Positions 1 through 7,439 of a DNA stretch of 9,000 bases are shown in pieces; positions within the stretch are counted from its first letter, which is position 1, and every line of letters begins with the position of its first letter. The position numbers and the translations under genes are program-made. Origin of the DNA: a bacterium (lineage in GTDB: Bacteria; Spirochaetota; JAHITG01); contig JAQTRT010000121.1 of assembly GCA_028711675.1 (NCBI GenBank), forward strand, positions 1 to 9,000, read 5' to 3'. The notes under the pieces were generated by a model. It was not told where the DNA came from, searched no databases, and saw nothing but the letters and a program-made list of their open reading frames with translations.

Positions 1-861
1 CGGGCCGCAGGCATAAACATCGCCGTTGGAAATGATCAGGGTGAAAAAAGGAAGGCCCAGGCAGTATTGGTAGGGCCGCGGCTCTTTCAGTTTCAGCATA
101 CTGTGATAACGATAGTATATCCTGAAAGGACCGTTGTTCAGGGATTCCGTGTCCTTCTCAAGCTGCCGGAGCATTTCCATGCTCAAGCCTTGATCCGTTT
201 TTTTATTGATACTTTCCGGATGCTGGATGAACGGCTTCACGGTAAAATAATCAATGCCTATTTCCTTCAGGGTCCTGGCCAAAGGCAGGATCTCTCCCTG
301 ATTCTGCGGTAAAACAATGCACTGGACGCCGATCGTTGTGTTCAGTCCCCGGTCTTTTTTTACCCTGACCATGTCCGTCAGATTCTGCATCACCGTATGG
401 AACATCTTGGGGGCTGCCTTGTGAATAAGGGAATACGTTTGCCCGGTACCCGCGTTCAGGCTGATGCGGACCCATGTCAATGCTCCCAGCACGTCACGGG
501 AGAAATCCGAATTGAATAAAGTGCCGTTAGAAGCAATGGCTGTGTCAATCCCATTGGCTTTTGTGGTAAGGGCGATCTCTGCCATATCTTTATGAAGGAG
601 GGGTTCTCCTTCGCCTGCGTACATGATGCTCTTCACGCCGAGTCCGGAGACCTCTTTGAGCAGTTTTTTCACTCTTTTGGTCTCCAGCGACCTCTGGGCA
701 TACTCCATGTAATCATACGCGCAAAAAACGCACCTTAAATTACATAGGCCTGTGGGGCTTATCTCCGCATAAACGGGATATATTTGTTTTTTATTCAGCC
801 ATTGATGGACCCGATCCACGTGAAAGATGAGTTTGTGGGAATCTATTCTGTAGTCTGCCAT
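1..861 (-). CDS. Radical SAM/SPASM domain protein, 3' end cut off by the window edge
   Basis: The frame stays open from ATG at 861 to the left edge, giving 287 residues without a stop; the C-terminus lies outside. The radical SAM 4Fe-4S motif CNLRCVFC places Cys40, Cys44 and Cys47 in CxxxCxxC, and GEGEP (83-87) matches the SAM-binding GGE-type motif. Near the visible end, Cys267 and Cys285 surround Gly280 in the C-x12-G-x4-C pattern that opens a SPASM domain, which normally binds additional Fe-S clusters. Such enzymes generate a 5'-deoxyadenosyl radical; members in glycan clusters act on sugars, lipids or peptides. The start lies 2 bases after the stop of the GT9 gene with no clear Shine-Dalgarno, so it is probably co-transcribed and translated by reinitiation. 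The family is secure; the substrate is unknown, and a role in modifying the glycan is inferred from context. Confidence 0.9.
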   Translation of the reverse strand, partial: MADYRIDSHKLIFHVDRVHQWLNKKQIYPVYAEISPTGLCNLRCVFCAYDYMEYAQRSLETKRVKKLLKEVSGLGVKSIMYAGEGEPLLHKDMAEIALTTKANGIDTAIASNGTLFNSDFSRDVLGALTWVRISLNAGTGQTYSLIHKAAPKMFHTVMQNLTDMVRVKKDRGLNTTIGVQCIVLPQNQGEILPLARTLKEIGIDYFTVKPFIQHPESINKKTDQGLSMEMLRQLEKDTESLNNGPFRIYYRYHSMLKLKEPRPYQYCLGLPFFTLIISNGDVYACGP

Positions 862-863
862 TT

Positions 864-1823
864 TTATTTTTTCCGAAAAAGCCTGTTAATATTATTATAT
901 ACAAGTTCAGGGGTGATATGATCGATGCATTTTTTCGGATACTTACAGGTGCCCCGCATACAAGGACGGCATTTCAGCGTCAGACGGGGCTCAAGCTTGA
1001 CCAGGCCGGGCGCGGAATGGCTCTCATCATAAGTAGGTCCGAACAGGACAATGATCTTTTTCCCGAGGAAAATGGCCAGATGCAGGGCCAGGCTGTCATT
1101 GGTAATGATCATCCGGCAGGAATTGATCCAGTCAACGTACTTCTCGATATTATCCAGGTGCTGCTGGTAGATATAGGAATACTTATCCCTGATCATGCTT
1201 TCCAGTTTTTTCCAGTTCTCCAGGGACCAGGCCTTATTGGGCCATTTGGAACCGACATGGATGTTGAAACCGATATCGTACGTGACCTTGGAACGGGGCT
1301 TATAGCCCAGGATATAGTTTTGGTTCTTCCATTCACGGCCCAGCATCTCATAAAGGATCTGCAGCCAGTGCTTGCCGCTTGTTCTTTTAATATTGGGATT
1401 ATTGGAGATATATAAAGCTTCGTATGATTTTTCATACGCTTCGGTCTCCCCGGAAACAGGATCGAACCGGAATCCGTACCTCTGCCACGCTTTAATGGAG
1501 TCTGAAAGGGCGCAGATGCCGTTGTTCTTCTCCAGATTGATCACAATGTCATAATTTTCATGCTGAAGCTGGAGAACGGCATTCAGGTTGTAGATCAGGA
1601 TGCGGTTGATATAAGGATTCTTTTTCAGCAGGGGGATCCCTTTCTCATCCACCAGCCAGGTCACCTCATCGTTTTTAAACAAATGAAGAATAGCCGTCGT
1701 ACGGAAAATATCGCCCAGGCTGACAATCGTGGTGTTGGACTGCACCTGTTCCAGTATTTCCGTATAACCTGTCTTAATGATCAATACTTTTCTTTTTTTA
1801 ATATTTTTCATATCGGATGGCAT
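864..1823 (-). CDS. Glycosyltransferase family 9 (ADP-heptose:LPS heptosyltransferase-like)
   Basis: A 319-residue GT-B protein. The N-terminal part has the GT9 pattern: a basic start and short strand (KVLIIK, 12-17), then SLGDIFRTT (35-43), where GD begins the acceptor-side loop. The C-terminal half has NIHVGSKWPNKAWSLENW (187-204), equivalent to the family's 'hpGask.krWp.e.w' nucleotide-sugar segment, and ITNDSLALHLA (240-250) followed by LFGPT (260-264), the hallmark donor-site block. A four-cysteine tail (Cys285, 288, 293, 299) is common in GT9 proteins. The family transfers heptose or related sugars to lipid A core or other glycans in the cytoplasm. The exact sugar cannot be read from the sequence. 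A second possible start is Met5 (1811); the first ATG is kept because a strong promoter lies immediately upstream, though the transcript would then have almost no leader. Length is slightly short for the family (about 320-350). Confidence 0.88.
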   Translation of the reverse strand: MPSDMKNIKKRKVLIIKTGYTEILEQVQSNTTIVSLGDIFRTTAILHLFKNDEVTWLVDEKGIPLLKKNPYINRILIYNLNAVLQLQHENYDIVINLEKNNGICALSDSIKAWQRYGFRFDPVSGETEAYEKSYEALYISNNPNIKRTSGKHWLQILYEMLGREWKNQNYILGYKPRSKVTYDIGFNIHVGSKWPNKAWSLENWKKLESMIRDKYSYIYQQHLDNIEKYVDWINSCRMIITNDSLALHLAIFLGKKIIVLFGPTYDESHSAPGLVKLEPRLTLKCRPCMRGTCKYPKKCIDHITPELVYNNINRLFRKK

Positions 1824-1833
1824 ATCCAGAAAT

Positions 1834-1861
1834 ATGATATTTAATTTAATTGGATTGTCAA
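1834..1861 (-). promoter_or_regulatory. Sigma70-like promoter for the GT9 gene
   Basis: On the minus strand TTGACA (1856-1861, perfect -35) is followed after 16 bases by TATCAT (1834-1839, 5 of 6 for -10). The -10 ends 10 bases before ATG 1823, so transcription should begin about 2-5 bases before the start codon. No Shine-Dalgarno fits in that space. The promoter would drive the GT9 and radical SAM genes together. Use of Met5 instead would allow a leader of roughly 15 bases. Confidence 0.65.
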
Positions 1862-2023
1862 GTTCAAATATTCGTTTTCAACGGCTGTCCCATTAAGTTC
1901 TCTTCCCTTTATGGTTTAAAATCATTATTGAGCCGTTATTGTTTTAACCCGGGTTTTAAAATATATGGAAATCAAAAAATCATTATATACATTAAAACTT
2001 TAATCTCTTTCACCTTATATTTT
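1862..2023. other. Divergent intergenic region before the membrane protein gene
   Basis: The divergent gap spans about 200 bases (1824-2023), and its left part holds the minus-strand promoter. The rest is AT-rich with a 10-base palindrome AACCCGGGTT at 1946-1955, flanked by TTTT on the left and TTAAAA on the right, so the symmetry extends imperfectly. This could be an operator, but nothing else supports that. I see no convincing plus-strand promoter or Shine-Dalgarno for the gene starting at 2024. The plus-strand frame of that gene is open back to an ATG at 1850. Confidence 0.4.
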
Positions 2024-2977
2024 ATGGATAAATTAAAAAAACTGATAAGCCGGTATCAAATCCCTATCAAGATCGCGTTCCTGGCTGTTCTTGTTTATTT
2101 TCTCGGTAAACTCATCGTCCGGAACTGGCAGGAACTGATCCGCTATCAATTCTCTGTCAATATATCCTTCCTTCTTTATTCATTTCTGATCGGCATCACA
2201 TCCTATCTCTTCCAAAGCATAGCATGGTACATTACATTAAAAAAAATGAAGGTGCCTATATCCTTTCTGGAAGGAATGCGGGGATGGTATTATTCCTTAT
2301 TGGGCAAATACATCCCGGGCCGGGTCTTTCAGCTCCTGGGCCGCGTGTACTTTATTAAAAAACAAAAGATCAACCGGAAACTGATCGGTGCCGGTTATAT
2401 CATTGAGACCGTCATGGGGCTCTTTTCCGCATCTTTTTTTATCCTTATTTTCCTGATCTATCTGATCCAGAAAAAGGAGATGATCTACACACGGATCATC
2501 TTCCCCTTGATCTTTCTTCTGGCCGTATGCGTCATCCTTATCCAGCCTTCCCTGCTGGAATACATCATAAACCGGATACTGAAAATCCTGAAGAAGGAAC
2601 CGATCCGGATCAAGATGCATTTTTCAGATCTTTTTATTCTCCTCACCCTTGCTATAACAGCCATGGGCATATACGGGTTCTCTTTTTATTTTTTTATTAA
2701 GTCTTTCTGGCCTGTGACCATTTCGTCTTATTTTATACTGATCGGATCGTTTTGTCTCTATTCCATCATCAATATCCTGGCATTCTTCTCACCGAACGGC
2801 CTGGGGATCGGCGAGCTTTCCCTGATCTATCTGCTCGGCCGGATGCTCCCCACCTCCCTGGCCATCATCATCTCCATTGCCCTGAGGATATTCATCCTCC
2901 TGATCGAAATAGCAACGGTCGGGATCGTTTTATTGCTGGATAATTTATTCTTTAAAACCAGACGGGAAAAGGGATAA
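2024..2977 (+). CDS. Integral membrane protein, lysylphosphatidylglycerol synthase transmembrane-domain family (UPF0104-like)
   Basis: From ATG 2024 the product has 317 residues, the usual size for this family, and begins with a short basic stretch leading into the first helix. I count about eight hydrophobic segments. Family landmarks are GKYIPGRVFQLLGR (94-107), the following Glu128, the SPNGLGIGE loop (256-264) and an Arg288...Glu295 helix near the end, matching the 'KyiPGk...gR' and 'P.GlG..E' motifs. Relatives include the flippase half of MprF and AglD-like proteins, which are linked to polyprenyl or phospholipid translocation; movement of a lipid-linked sugar is a reasonable inference, not shown. 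The frame is open back to ATG 1850, but those 58 extra codons are not family-like and that ATG sits inside the divergent promoter, so 2024 is preferred. There is no clear Shine-Dalgarno. The gene is convergent with the minus-strand block, 9 bases apart. Confidence 0.85.
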   Translation: MDKLKKLISRYQIPIKIAFLAVLVYFLGKLIVRNWQELIRYQFSVNISFLLYSFLIGITSYLFQSIAWYITLKKMKVPISFLEGMRGWYYSLLGKYIPGRVFQLLGRVYFIKKQKINRKLIGAGYIIETVMGLFSASFFILIFLIYLIQKKEMIYTRIIFPLIFLLAVCVILIQPSLLEYIINRILKILKKEPIRIKMHFSDLFILLTLAITAMGIYGFSFYFFIKSFWPVTISSYFILIGSFCLYSIINILAFFSPNGLGIGELSLIYLLGRMLPTSLAIIISIALRIFILLIEIATVGIVLLLDNLFFKTRREKG

Positions 2978-2985
2978 AGATCCCT
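2966..2985 (-). terminator. Weak intrinsic terminator for the minus-strand block
   Basis: Read on the minus strand, AGGGAT and ATCCCT form a 6-bp stem with loop CTTT (2970-2985), and the T run continues through 2967. It lies directly after the stop codon at 2987-2989 and overlaps the last codons of the convergent membrane-protein gene. The stem is short and the T run brief, so efficiency is doubtful. In the plus direction there is no T run. Confidence 0.35.
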
Positions 2986-2986
2986 C

Positions 2987-3214
2987 TCATCGGGAAGCAA
3001 CAATATAAAAGACCTCATCCGACATAGAAGGAAGGCCGGCTTCTTCTTCAATTTCAAGCCGCCGGCCAATCCATGGATCATTTATTAAGTGATCTATACC
3101 TGAAACGGATGAAACGGTAATAATAACCTGATTTTCATCATCATTGATCTTACTGGTTTCAGTATTTTTTTTAATAACCTGTTTATTAAAAAAACCGTGA
3201 TGGATAAAATTCAT
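2987..3214 (-). CDS. Small 75-codon protein, possible remnant of a second SAM methyltransferase C-terminus
   Basis: This frame starts with an ATG that overlaps the methyltransferase stop in a 4-base ATGA, a classic sign of translational coupling. The 75-residue product is soluble and mixed in charge. Its second half (INDPWIGRRLEIEE at 44-57, ending DEVFYIVASR) looks like the C-terminal end of class I SAM methyltransferases, and the ending resembles the preceding gene's own tail, TDVFYIQASNHK. No SAM-binding motif is present, so it cannot be a methyltransferase alone. The likely history is loss of most of a neighbouring or duplicated methyltransferase gene, leaving its 3' end in frame behind the intact one. 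It may be translated as an accessory piece or be a decaying fragment. The coupling is visible; the homology is my reading of the pattern only. Confidence 0.5.
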   Translation of the reverse strand: MNFIHHGFFNKQVIKKNTETSKINDDENQVIITVSSVSGIDHLINDPWIGRRLEIEEEAGLPSMSDEVFYIVASR

Positions 3215-4005
3215 TTATGATTACTGGCCTGAATATAAAAAACATCGGTTTCCTGAAGGGATAATATTTTCTTGATTTCCTTAAATCTAACCCTACCCAT
3301 TATTTCTGTTATGATATCCTCCTCTATTTCAGGTTTTAGTTGATATGACTTTAAAAACAAACGGACAGCATATTCTTTTAATTTTCTTCCTCCCGGTAGA
3401 ATATTGAAGAGCGTCATACCCGTTTTAACAACCCAAGCCCTTATCAGGGAGACACTTTTTTTCTCTTCCGGATTTTGATTCGAATAACTAAAAAACTTGG
3501 GGAGAAAATGATGCAGGGCCAGTATTTCTGACAATTCCTTGAGTGAAAAATAATTTCGACTGGCTTTACTGGCCTTGAAACCCTTGGCTTCTTTATTGGT
3601 AATATTGAAAATCAATAATCCTTTTTTTTTAATTATGCGGCTGCATTCTTTTAAGAACTGATGGATATCCAGATACATAACAGCTTGCATGCAGATGATA
3701 ACATCAAAGTAATCATCTCTGAACGGCAGATGATGAGCGTCCATATTCACTAAGCTCATCCGAGGGCCATAATGAGAACGGGCCAAGCGTAAACTATCCA
3801 GGATAAGGTCACCGCCTACCACCAGACGGGCTTTCCGGGTCAAGAATCCAAGCCCCTGACCGCATCCGCATCCGATTTCCAGTACTTTTTTATTCCGGAT
3901 AAAACGTGAAGAGAAATAATACCGGTAATGCATCTCTTCGCATTGTCTTTGACTGATATAATCACCCGGTTTCTCTGTTTCCAGAAAAAGATTTTTTAAT
4001 CTCAT
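3211..4005 (-). CDS. Class I SAM-dependent methyltransferase
   Basis: A 264-residue Rossmann-type enzyme of the Methyltransf_11 kind. Motif I is VLEIGCGCGQGLGFL (41-55), the glycine-rich SAM loop. Asp66 ends strand 2 and would hold the ribose hydroxyls, NMDAHHLPF (87-95) is the adenine-side motif, and FDVIICMQAVMYLD (100-113) is motif IV. The C-terminal third (about 180-264) is basic and variable and probably shapes the acceptor site. In this context it may methylate a sugar or lipid carrier, but the acceptor cannot be deduced. The start has an AAAGGA sequence 3 bases before the ATG, a close but usable Shine-Dalgarno. It lies 30 bases after the GT4 stop and overlaps the following small gene by ATGA, so the three form one transcription unit. 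Confidence 0.87.
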   Translation of the reverse strand: MRLKNLFLETEKPGDYISQRQCEEMHYRYYFSSRFIRNKKVLEIGCGCGQGLGFLTRKARLVVGGDLILDSLRLARSHYGPRMSLVNMDAHHLPFRDDYFDVIICMQAVMYLDIHQFLKECSRIIKKKGLLIFNITNKEAKGFKASKASRNYFSLKELSEILALHHFLPKFFSYSNQNPEEKKSVSLIRAWVVKTGMTLFNILPGGRKLKEYAVRLFLKSYQLKPEIEEDIITEIMGRVRFKEIKKILSLQETDVFYIQASNHK

Positions 4006-4035
4006 ATATCCTTTAATGAAAAAATGGTTCGCTTG

Positions 4036-5205
4036 TTAAATACACTTATCCACTAACTGCTGATAAATTTCCTCCATTTTCCCCATTTCAACGTAATAAT
4101 CCTGCCTTTCACGGATAAGGAGGCAATTGGCTTTCCCAAATGCTTCCCGCTTTGTTTTATCCTTGACCAGTGAACAAATTTTATCGGCCAGGAACTCCGG
4201 ATCATGTTTGGGGATGATATAACCGTTCCGGTCGTCATCGACCCAGTCCTTACTGGCTCCGGTCTCTGTGATGAGCACAGGCAATCCGCTGGCCATGGCC
4301 TCTCCTGTGCTGGCGGCCAGGCCGCTGTCCGACAAGGCTGTGGACACATATATGTCCGCTGACGCAATATACTGAGGAAAATCCTCATCGGAAAGAAACG
4401 TTATAAAGGACATATATTCAGGGACCTTTAATGATTCAGCCAGCTCTTTTAAATAAACGCCCTGTGAACCTTTTCCCACAATGATAAAGCGGGCCTCCGG
4501 ACATTGTTTTATGACAAAGGGGGCGGACCTGATTAAAAGCTCCACATTATACAGCGGGTCCAACGCCCTGAAGCTGATAATGCCCACGGAAGGACCATTG
4601 AGCCCCATTTTTTTTCTTACTTCCGGACTTCGCTTATCCGGACTGAACTTTTTTGTATCGATCCCGAAATAGATCTTTCTGATCTTATCCTTCTCTGCTC
4701 CCAGGTCCAGCATGGCTTGAACGGTATTATCGCCGTCAGTAGTGATCATATCCGCTTTTTTCAGAACAAACCGGGTCAGCCGTTTACCCATACTTGACTT
4801 CTTGGGAATGACAAGAACATCCGTTCCCCAGGGAGTAAGGACAAAAGGATGAAAACGGCTCACGGCAGCATAAAAACCATGATTAGTGACAAAATGGGCG
4901 TGGATGACATCCGGTTTGATCTTCTTGATATAAAAGGACGTTTGGATCAGTCCCAACGGGAAATTAAGTGAGAAGGTGAAAAACTTGGAAGCATGGACCG
5001 GCCCGAAGATGAATTTAAAGATTTTTATCAGAAACGGATTTTGAATATCCTCTTTAACCAGGGAAGCCAGATGATAGATTTTAGCGCCTTCCATCTCTTT
5101 AAAAGAATGGGTTATGATCGAAACATTATGGCCGCGGTCAATAAAGAATTTAACCCATCTCCGGGTATGGACGGAATTGGCATTGGCAATAAAACATATA
5201 TTCAT
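4036..5205 (-). CDS. Glycosyltransferase family 4 (GT-B fold)
   Basis: A 389-residue retaining-type GT4 enzyme. The N-terminal acceptor domain starts MNICFIANANSVHTRRW, then has HAHFVTNHG (102-110) and LTPWGTDV (123-130), typical of family members that extend lipid-linked or surface glycans. YFGIDTKKFSP (179-189) marks the hinge. The C-terminal donor domain has the strand ARFIIVGKG (238-246) and the nucleotide-sugar block GEAMASGLPVLITETGASKD (301-320) followed by NGYIIP. The second glutamate of the usual E-x7-E pair is Glu302; at the first position is Ser294 with Asp293 beside it, a variant I would expect still to bind donor. It likely acts in the cytoplasm or at the inner membrane face. It sits 60 bases behind the GT-C gene. 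There is no Shine-Dalgarno, but a weak promoter is close upstream. The sugar is unknown. Confidence 0.88.
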   Translation of the reverse strand: MNICFIANANSVHTRRWVKFFIDRGHNVSIITHSFKEMEGAKIYHLASLVKEDIQNPFLIKIFKFIFGPVHASKFFTFSLNFPLGLIQTSFYIKKIKPDVIHAHFVTNHGFYAAVSRFHPFVLTPWGTDVLVIPKKSSMGKRLTRFVLKKADMITTDGDNTVQAMLDLGAEKDKIRKIYFGIDTKKFSPDKRSPEVRKKMGLNGPSVGIISFRALDPLYNVELLIRSAPFVIKQCPEARFIIVGKGSQGVYLKELAESLKVPEYMSFITFLSDEDFPQYIASADIYVSTALSDSGLAASTGEAMASGLPVLITETGASKDWVDDDRNGYIIPKHDPEFLADKICSLVKDKTKREAFGKANCLLIRERQDYYVEMGKMEEIYQQLVDKCI

Positions 5206-5212
5206 ATTAGGC

Positions 5213-5240
5213 AGAATAATACTTTCTTTTTAAAAATCAA
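5213..5240 (-). promoter_or_regulatory. Weak sigma70-like promoter candidate before the GT4 gene
   Basis: Minus strand TTGATT (5235-5240, 4 of 6), 16 bases, then TATTCT (5213-5218, 4 of 6), with only 7 bases (5206-5212) to the ATG. It would give a transcript starting at or next to the start codon. On its own it is weak; it gains weight from the identical geometry in front of three other genes here. Confidence 0.35.
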
Positions 5241-5265
5241 GGATAAGATATGCCAAAAGATATAA

Positions 5266-7227
5266 TTATTGTTTTTGAATCGGACCGGATCGGACGGCTT
5301 TATCCAGAAATTCCTGTTTGATCTTCAAGACAACGGTGGGGACATACACCTGTCTGGCCCTCTGATAATACAGGTTGATGACATTGAACTGGGTATTCAG
5401 GTCCTTGATATAGTTTTCCGGGATATTGAACTGGGCCGGCGAGTACATGACTTCAAACAGGTCCGGGTGGTTCTGAATGATGGGCAGTATCTTATCCACG
5501 GCATCGGAACTGAAACTGTCCCACACAACATACCTGATCCTGTTCTTCTGGTAATATTTTAAAGTATCGGCCTCAAACTGCCGGGACCAGCGATCATCCC
5601 TTGAATATTTTAAATCATCAAAATAATGGATGCACTTGTGATCACTCCAGATATAATAAAGCGAGGATTTCCTGGAACTGACAAGGGCGCCGGATGGGAC
5701 GTTCTTCTTTACCCATTCTGCTGACTGGATATAAAATTGGAGTACAGGAGGGTATGGGTTCCGGGCTTGATAAACCCGTTTGCAGTTAATGGTCAATAAA
5801 CTGGCCAGCATGAGTCCGCAGACCGAGAGCAGGACCGTATTCCTGACCAGCTGCGGCAGAAAAGAAGTGATGCCGGAAAGACCCTGAAAAAAATACACAT
5901 AGAACAACGGAATAAGGATGATAAAATAACGGGAGAGGACCACAGGGTCTCCGGCTGAACTGGTCAGGAAGAGAAAGGTAAAGATGCCGAACAGGTCATA
6001 ATAATTAAACCCGCCCTTGGACCGGATTTTAAAATAAATCCCCGAAAGAAGGACCAGGACAGCTAAAATCTTCAGCCAGTTCAATTCAAAGATATTCTCA
6101 TCAGGATCGCCTACGAATTTCTGGGCCATTACAGTAAAAGCTTTTTTTATCTGTTCCGGTTTGGTCAGGGACAAAGCCATCTCGATGATCATAGGAGGGT
6201 ATATCTGAATCCAGCTTCTCTCAGAAAAGGTCTTCGGTTCTTTGGAGCTCTCAGCATCCGCTGTCACGGATGTTTCGGACTGCTGCTGGGCCGTCATATT
6301 AAGATTCCTCAGATGACCGGAATATTTTAAATAACCGCCGAATATCAGGAGCAGGACAAACAGCATGACCAAAAGAAATTTGATTTTTTTTGTTATCAGC
6401 ATATACAGCGGTCCGATGACCAGAATCGCGATACCCGCTTCCCTGATCATATAGCAAATGAACGAGAAGAAGACAAGGAGGATCGAGTAAAGGATGCTTT
6501 TCCCGTTGAATTCCAGCCTGGTCTGTTTCTCCAGCAGGATAAAGAACAGAACAAGAAAAGCCAGGAACACGTTCTCCGTCATGATGAGCGAGGAAAAATG
6601 AACAATCTGAGAATTCAGGGCTACAAATACCACCAGGATAAAGACCCGGAAAAGCTCCATCTTTTTTCGGTAAAAATGATATATAAAAAAGAAAAGCAGG
6701 AACGTACAGATGAACGGGAATAATTTTAAAAGTATAAAATTATAATGAAAAAGATAAAGAAGCGGCACATACATCAGTGAGAAACTGAAACCCCTTAAAT
6801 GCGTGACAAGGGGCTCATTGATCAGATACAGGTCCCGGAATCCTTTTCCGGCCAGCAGGGACTTAGCCCGGAGGAGATAGGAAGCATTGTCTCCGTTCAT
6901 ATCCAGCACCGGGTAAAACGAAATGATGTACATCAGAAAGACCAGGCCGCTAAGGGCATAAACCATGATCTTTTCTTTTCCGGCCTTGAGAAAGGGGCAT
7001 ATGGAATTAAGGAAATAAACAAGTATGATATTAAAGATAAAAAAATAAAGAAGCAGTTGAAAACCATGATGAAACGACTTGTAAAACTGGTTTTGAATGA
7101 TCGGGTTAAATAAAAAGATATTCAGAATAATGATAACACAAAAATAAAAAAAGAGGGAATACGATGATGGCCGGGGAAAGGTTTTTAATGGCGGGGCTTC
7201 TGTATTATGAAAATTTTTTTTCCTCAT
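5266..7227 (-). CDS. GT-C membrane glycosyltransferase (GT39/ArnT/PMT-like)
   Basis: A 653-residue protein with a polar N-terminus of about 20 residues, around a dozen hydrophobic segments up to about residue 480, and a soluble C-terminal domain (500-653). After the second or third helix comes LDMNGDNASYLLRAKSL (108-124); Asp109 and Asp113 fit the first-loop acidic motif of GT-C enzymes, where the catalytic aspartate lies. MTEN (216-219), REAG (262-265) and SRYFIILIPLF (432-442) match later family landmarks. Such enzymes transfer a sugar from a polyprenyl-phosphate donor on the outer face of the membrane. A Ser/Glu-rich loop (about 312-335) interrupts the helices. The first gene of its block, with a good promoter upstream. 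It has no Shine-Dalgarno. Acceptor (glycan, lipid A or protein) unresolved. Confidence 0.85.
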   Translation of the reverse strand: MRKKNFHNTEAPPLKTFPRPSSYSLFFYFCVIIILNIFLFNPIIQNQFYKSFHHGFQLLLYFFIFNIILVYFLNSICPFLKAGKEKIMVYALSGLVFLMYIISFYPVLDMNGDNASYLLRAKSLLAGKGFRDLYLINEPLVTHLRGFSFSLMYVPLLYLFHYNFILLKLFPFICTFLLFFFIYHFYRKKMELFRVFILVVFVALNSQIVHFSSLIMTENVFLAFLVLFFILLEKQTRLEFNGKSILYSILLVFFSFICYMIREAGIAILVIGPLYMLITKKIKFLLVMLFVLLLIFGGYLKYSGHLRNLNMTAQQQSETSVTADAESSKEPKTFSERSWIQIYPPMIIEMALSLTKPEQIKKAFTVMAQKFVGDPDENIFELNWLKILAVLVLLSGIYFKIRSKGGFNYYDLFGIFTFLFLTSSAGDPVVLSRYFIILIPLFYVYFFQGLSGITSFLPQLVRNTVLLSVCGLMLASLLTINCKRVYQARNPYPPVLQFYIQSAEWVKKNVPSGALVSSRKSSLYYIWSDHKCIHYFDDLKYSRDDRWSRQFEADTLKYYQKNRIRYVVWDSFSSDAVDKILPIIQNHPDLFEVMYSPAQFNIPENYIKDLNTQFNVINLYYQRARQVYVPTVVLKIKQEFLDKAVRSGPIQKQ

Positions 7228-7240
7228 AAATTATTCAATA

Positions 7241-7268
7241 ATAATATTCTATCCTATTTTAAAGTCAA
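7241..7268 (-). promoter_or_regulatory. Sigma70-like promoter for the GT-C gene and its block
   Basis: Minus strand TTGACT (7263-7268, 5 of 6), 16 bases, TATTAT (7241-7246, 5 of 6). The -10 ends 13 bases before ATG 7227, so the leader would be only about 4-7 bases and contains no Shine-Dalgarno. Likely the main promoter for the GT-C, GT4, methyltransferase and small downstream genes. Confidence 0.65.
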
Positions 7269-7439
7269 TTAAATTACGCTGCGGCCGCTCCTTTCCGGAC
7301 CGGTGATTTTTCAATAAAACACATGGCCTAAAAATAATTTGATTTCCTATTTTATATCACTATTATTTCTATCAGCAGACGCGGGAATCTATTTATGGAT
7401 AGCGCAATTTATAACAGTTGAACACTGATAATAATTATT
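7269..7439. other. Intergenic stretch without a gene
   Basis: The non-coding gap 7228-7565 (338 bases) holds the GT-C promoter on its left and a repeat element plus a Shine-Dalgarno on its right. This middle part is strongly AT-rich except for a short GC-rich patch around 7278-7306 that includes the palindrome GCGGCCGC (7281-7288). I see no open frame, RNA gene or convincing terminator in it. Confidence 0.5.

Noticed and set aside
918..1415. 165-codon plus-strand frame
   Set aside because: It is antisense to the GT9 gene, which has clear family motifs; this frame has no recognisable domain and no Shine-Dalgarno.
2297..2620. 107-codon minus-strand frame
   Set aside because: Lies opposite the membrane-protein gene; the composition (many Asp, Gln, Lys) is that of an antisense shadow of hydrophobic codons.
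4053..4388. 111-codon minus-strand frame
   Set aside because: A frame-shifted reading of the donor domain of the GT4 gene; the in-frame product contains the real motifs.
5269..5562. 97-codon plus-strand frame
   Set aside because: Antisense to the C-terminal domain of the GT-C gene, with no ribosome site or family match.
7278..7306. GC-rich patch with GCGGCCGC as an intrinsic terminator
   Set aside because: The self-complementary parts give no stable stem with a loop, and no suitable T run follows at the right distance.
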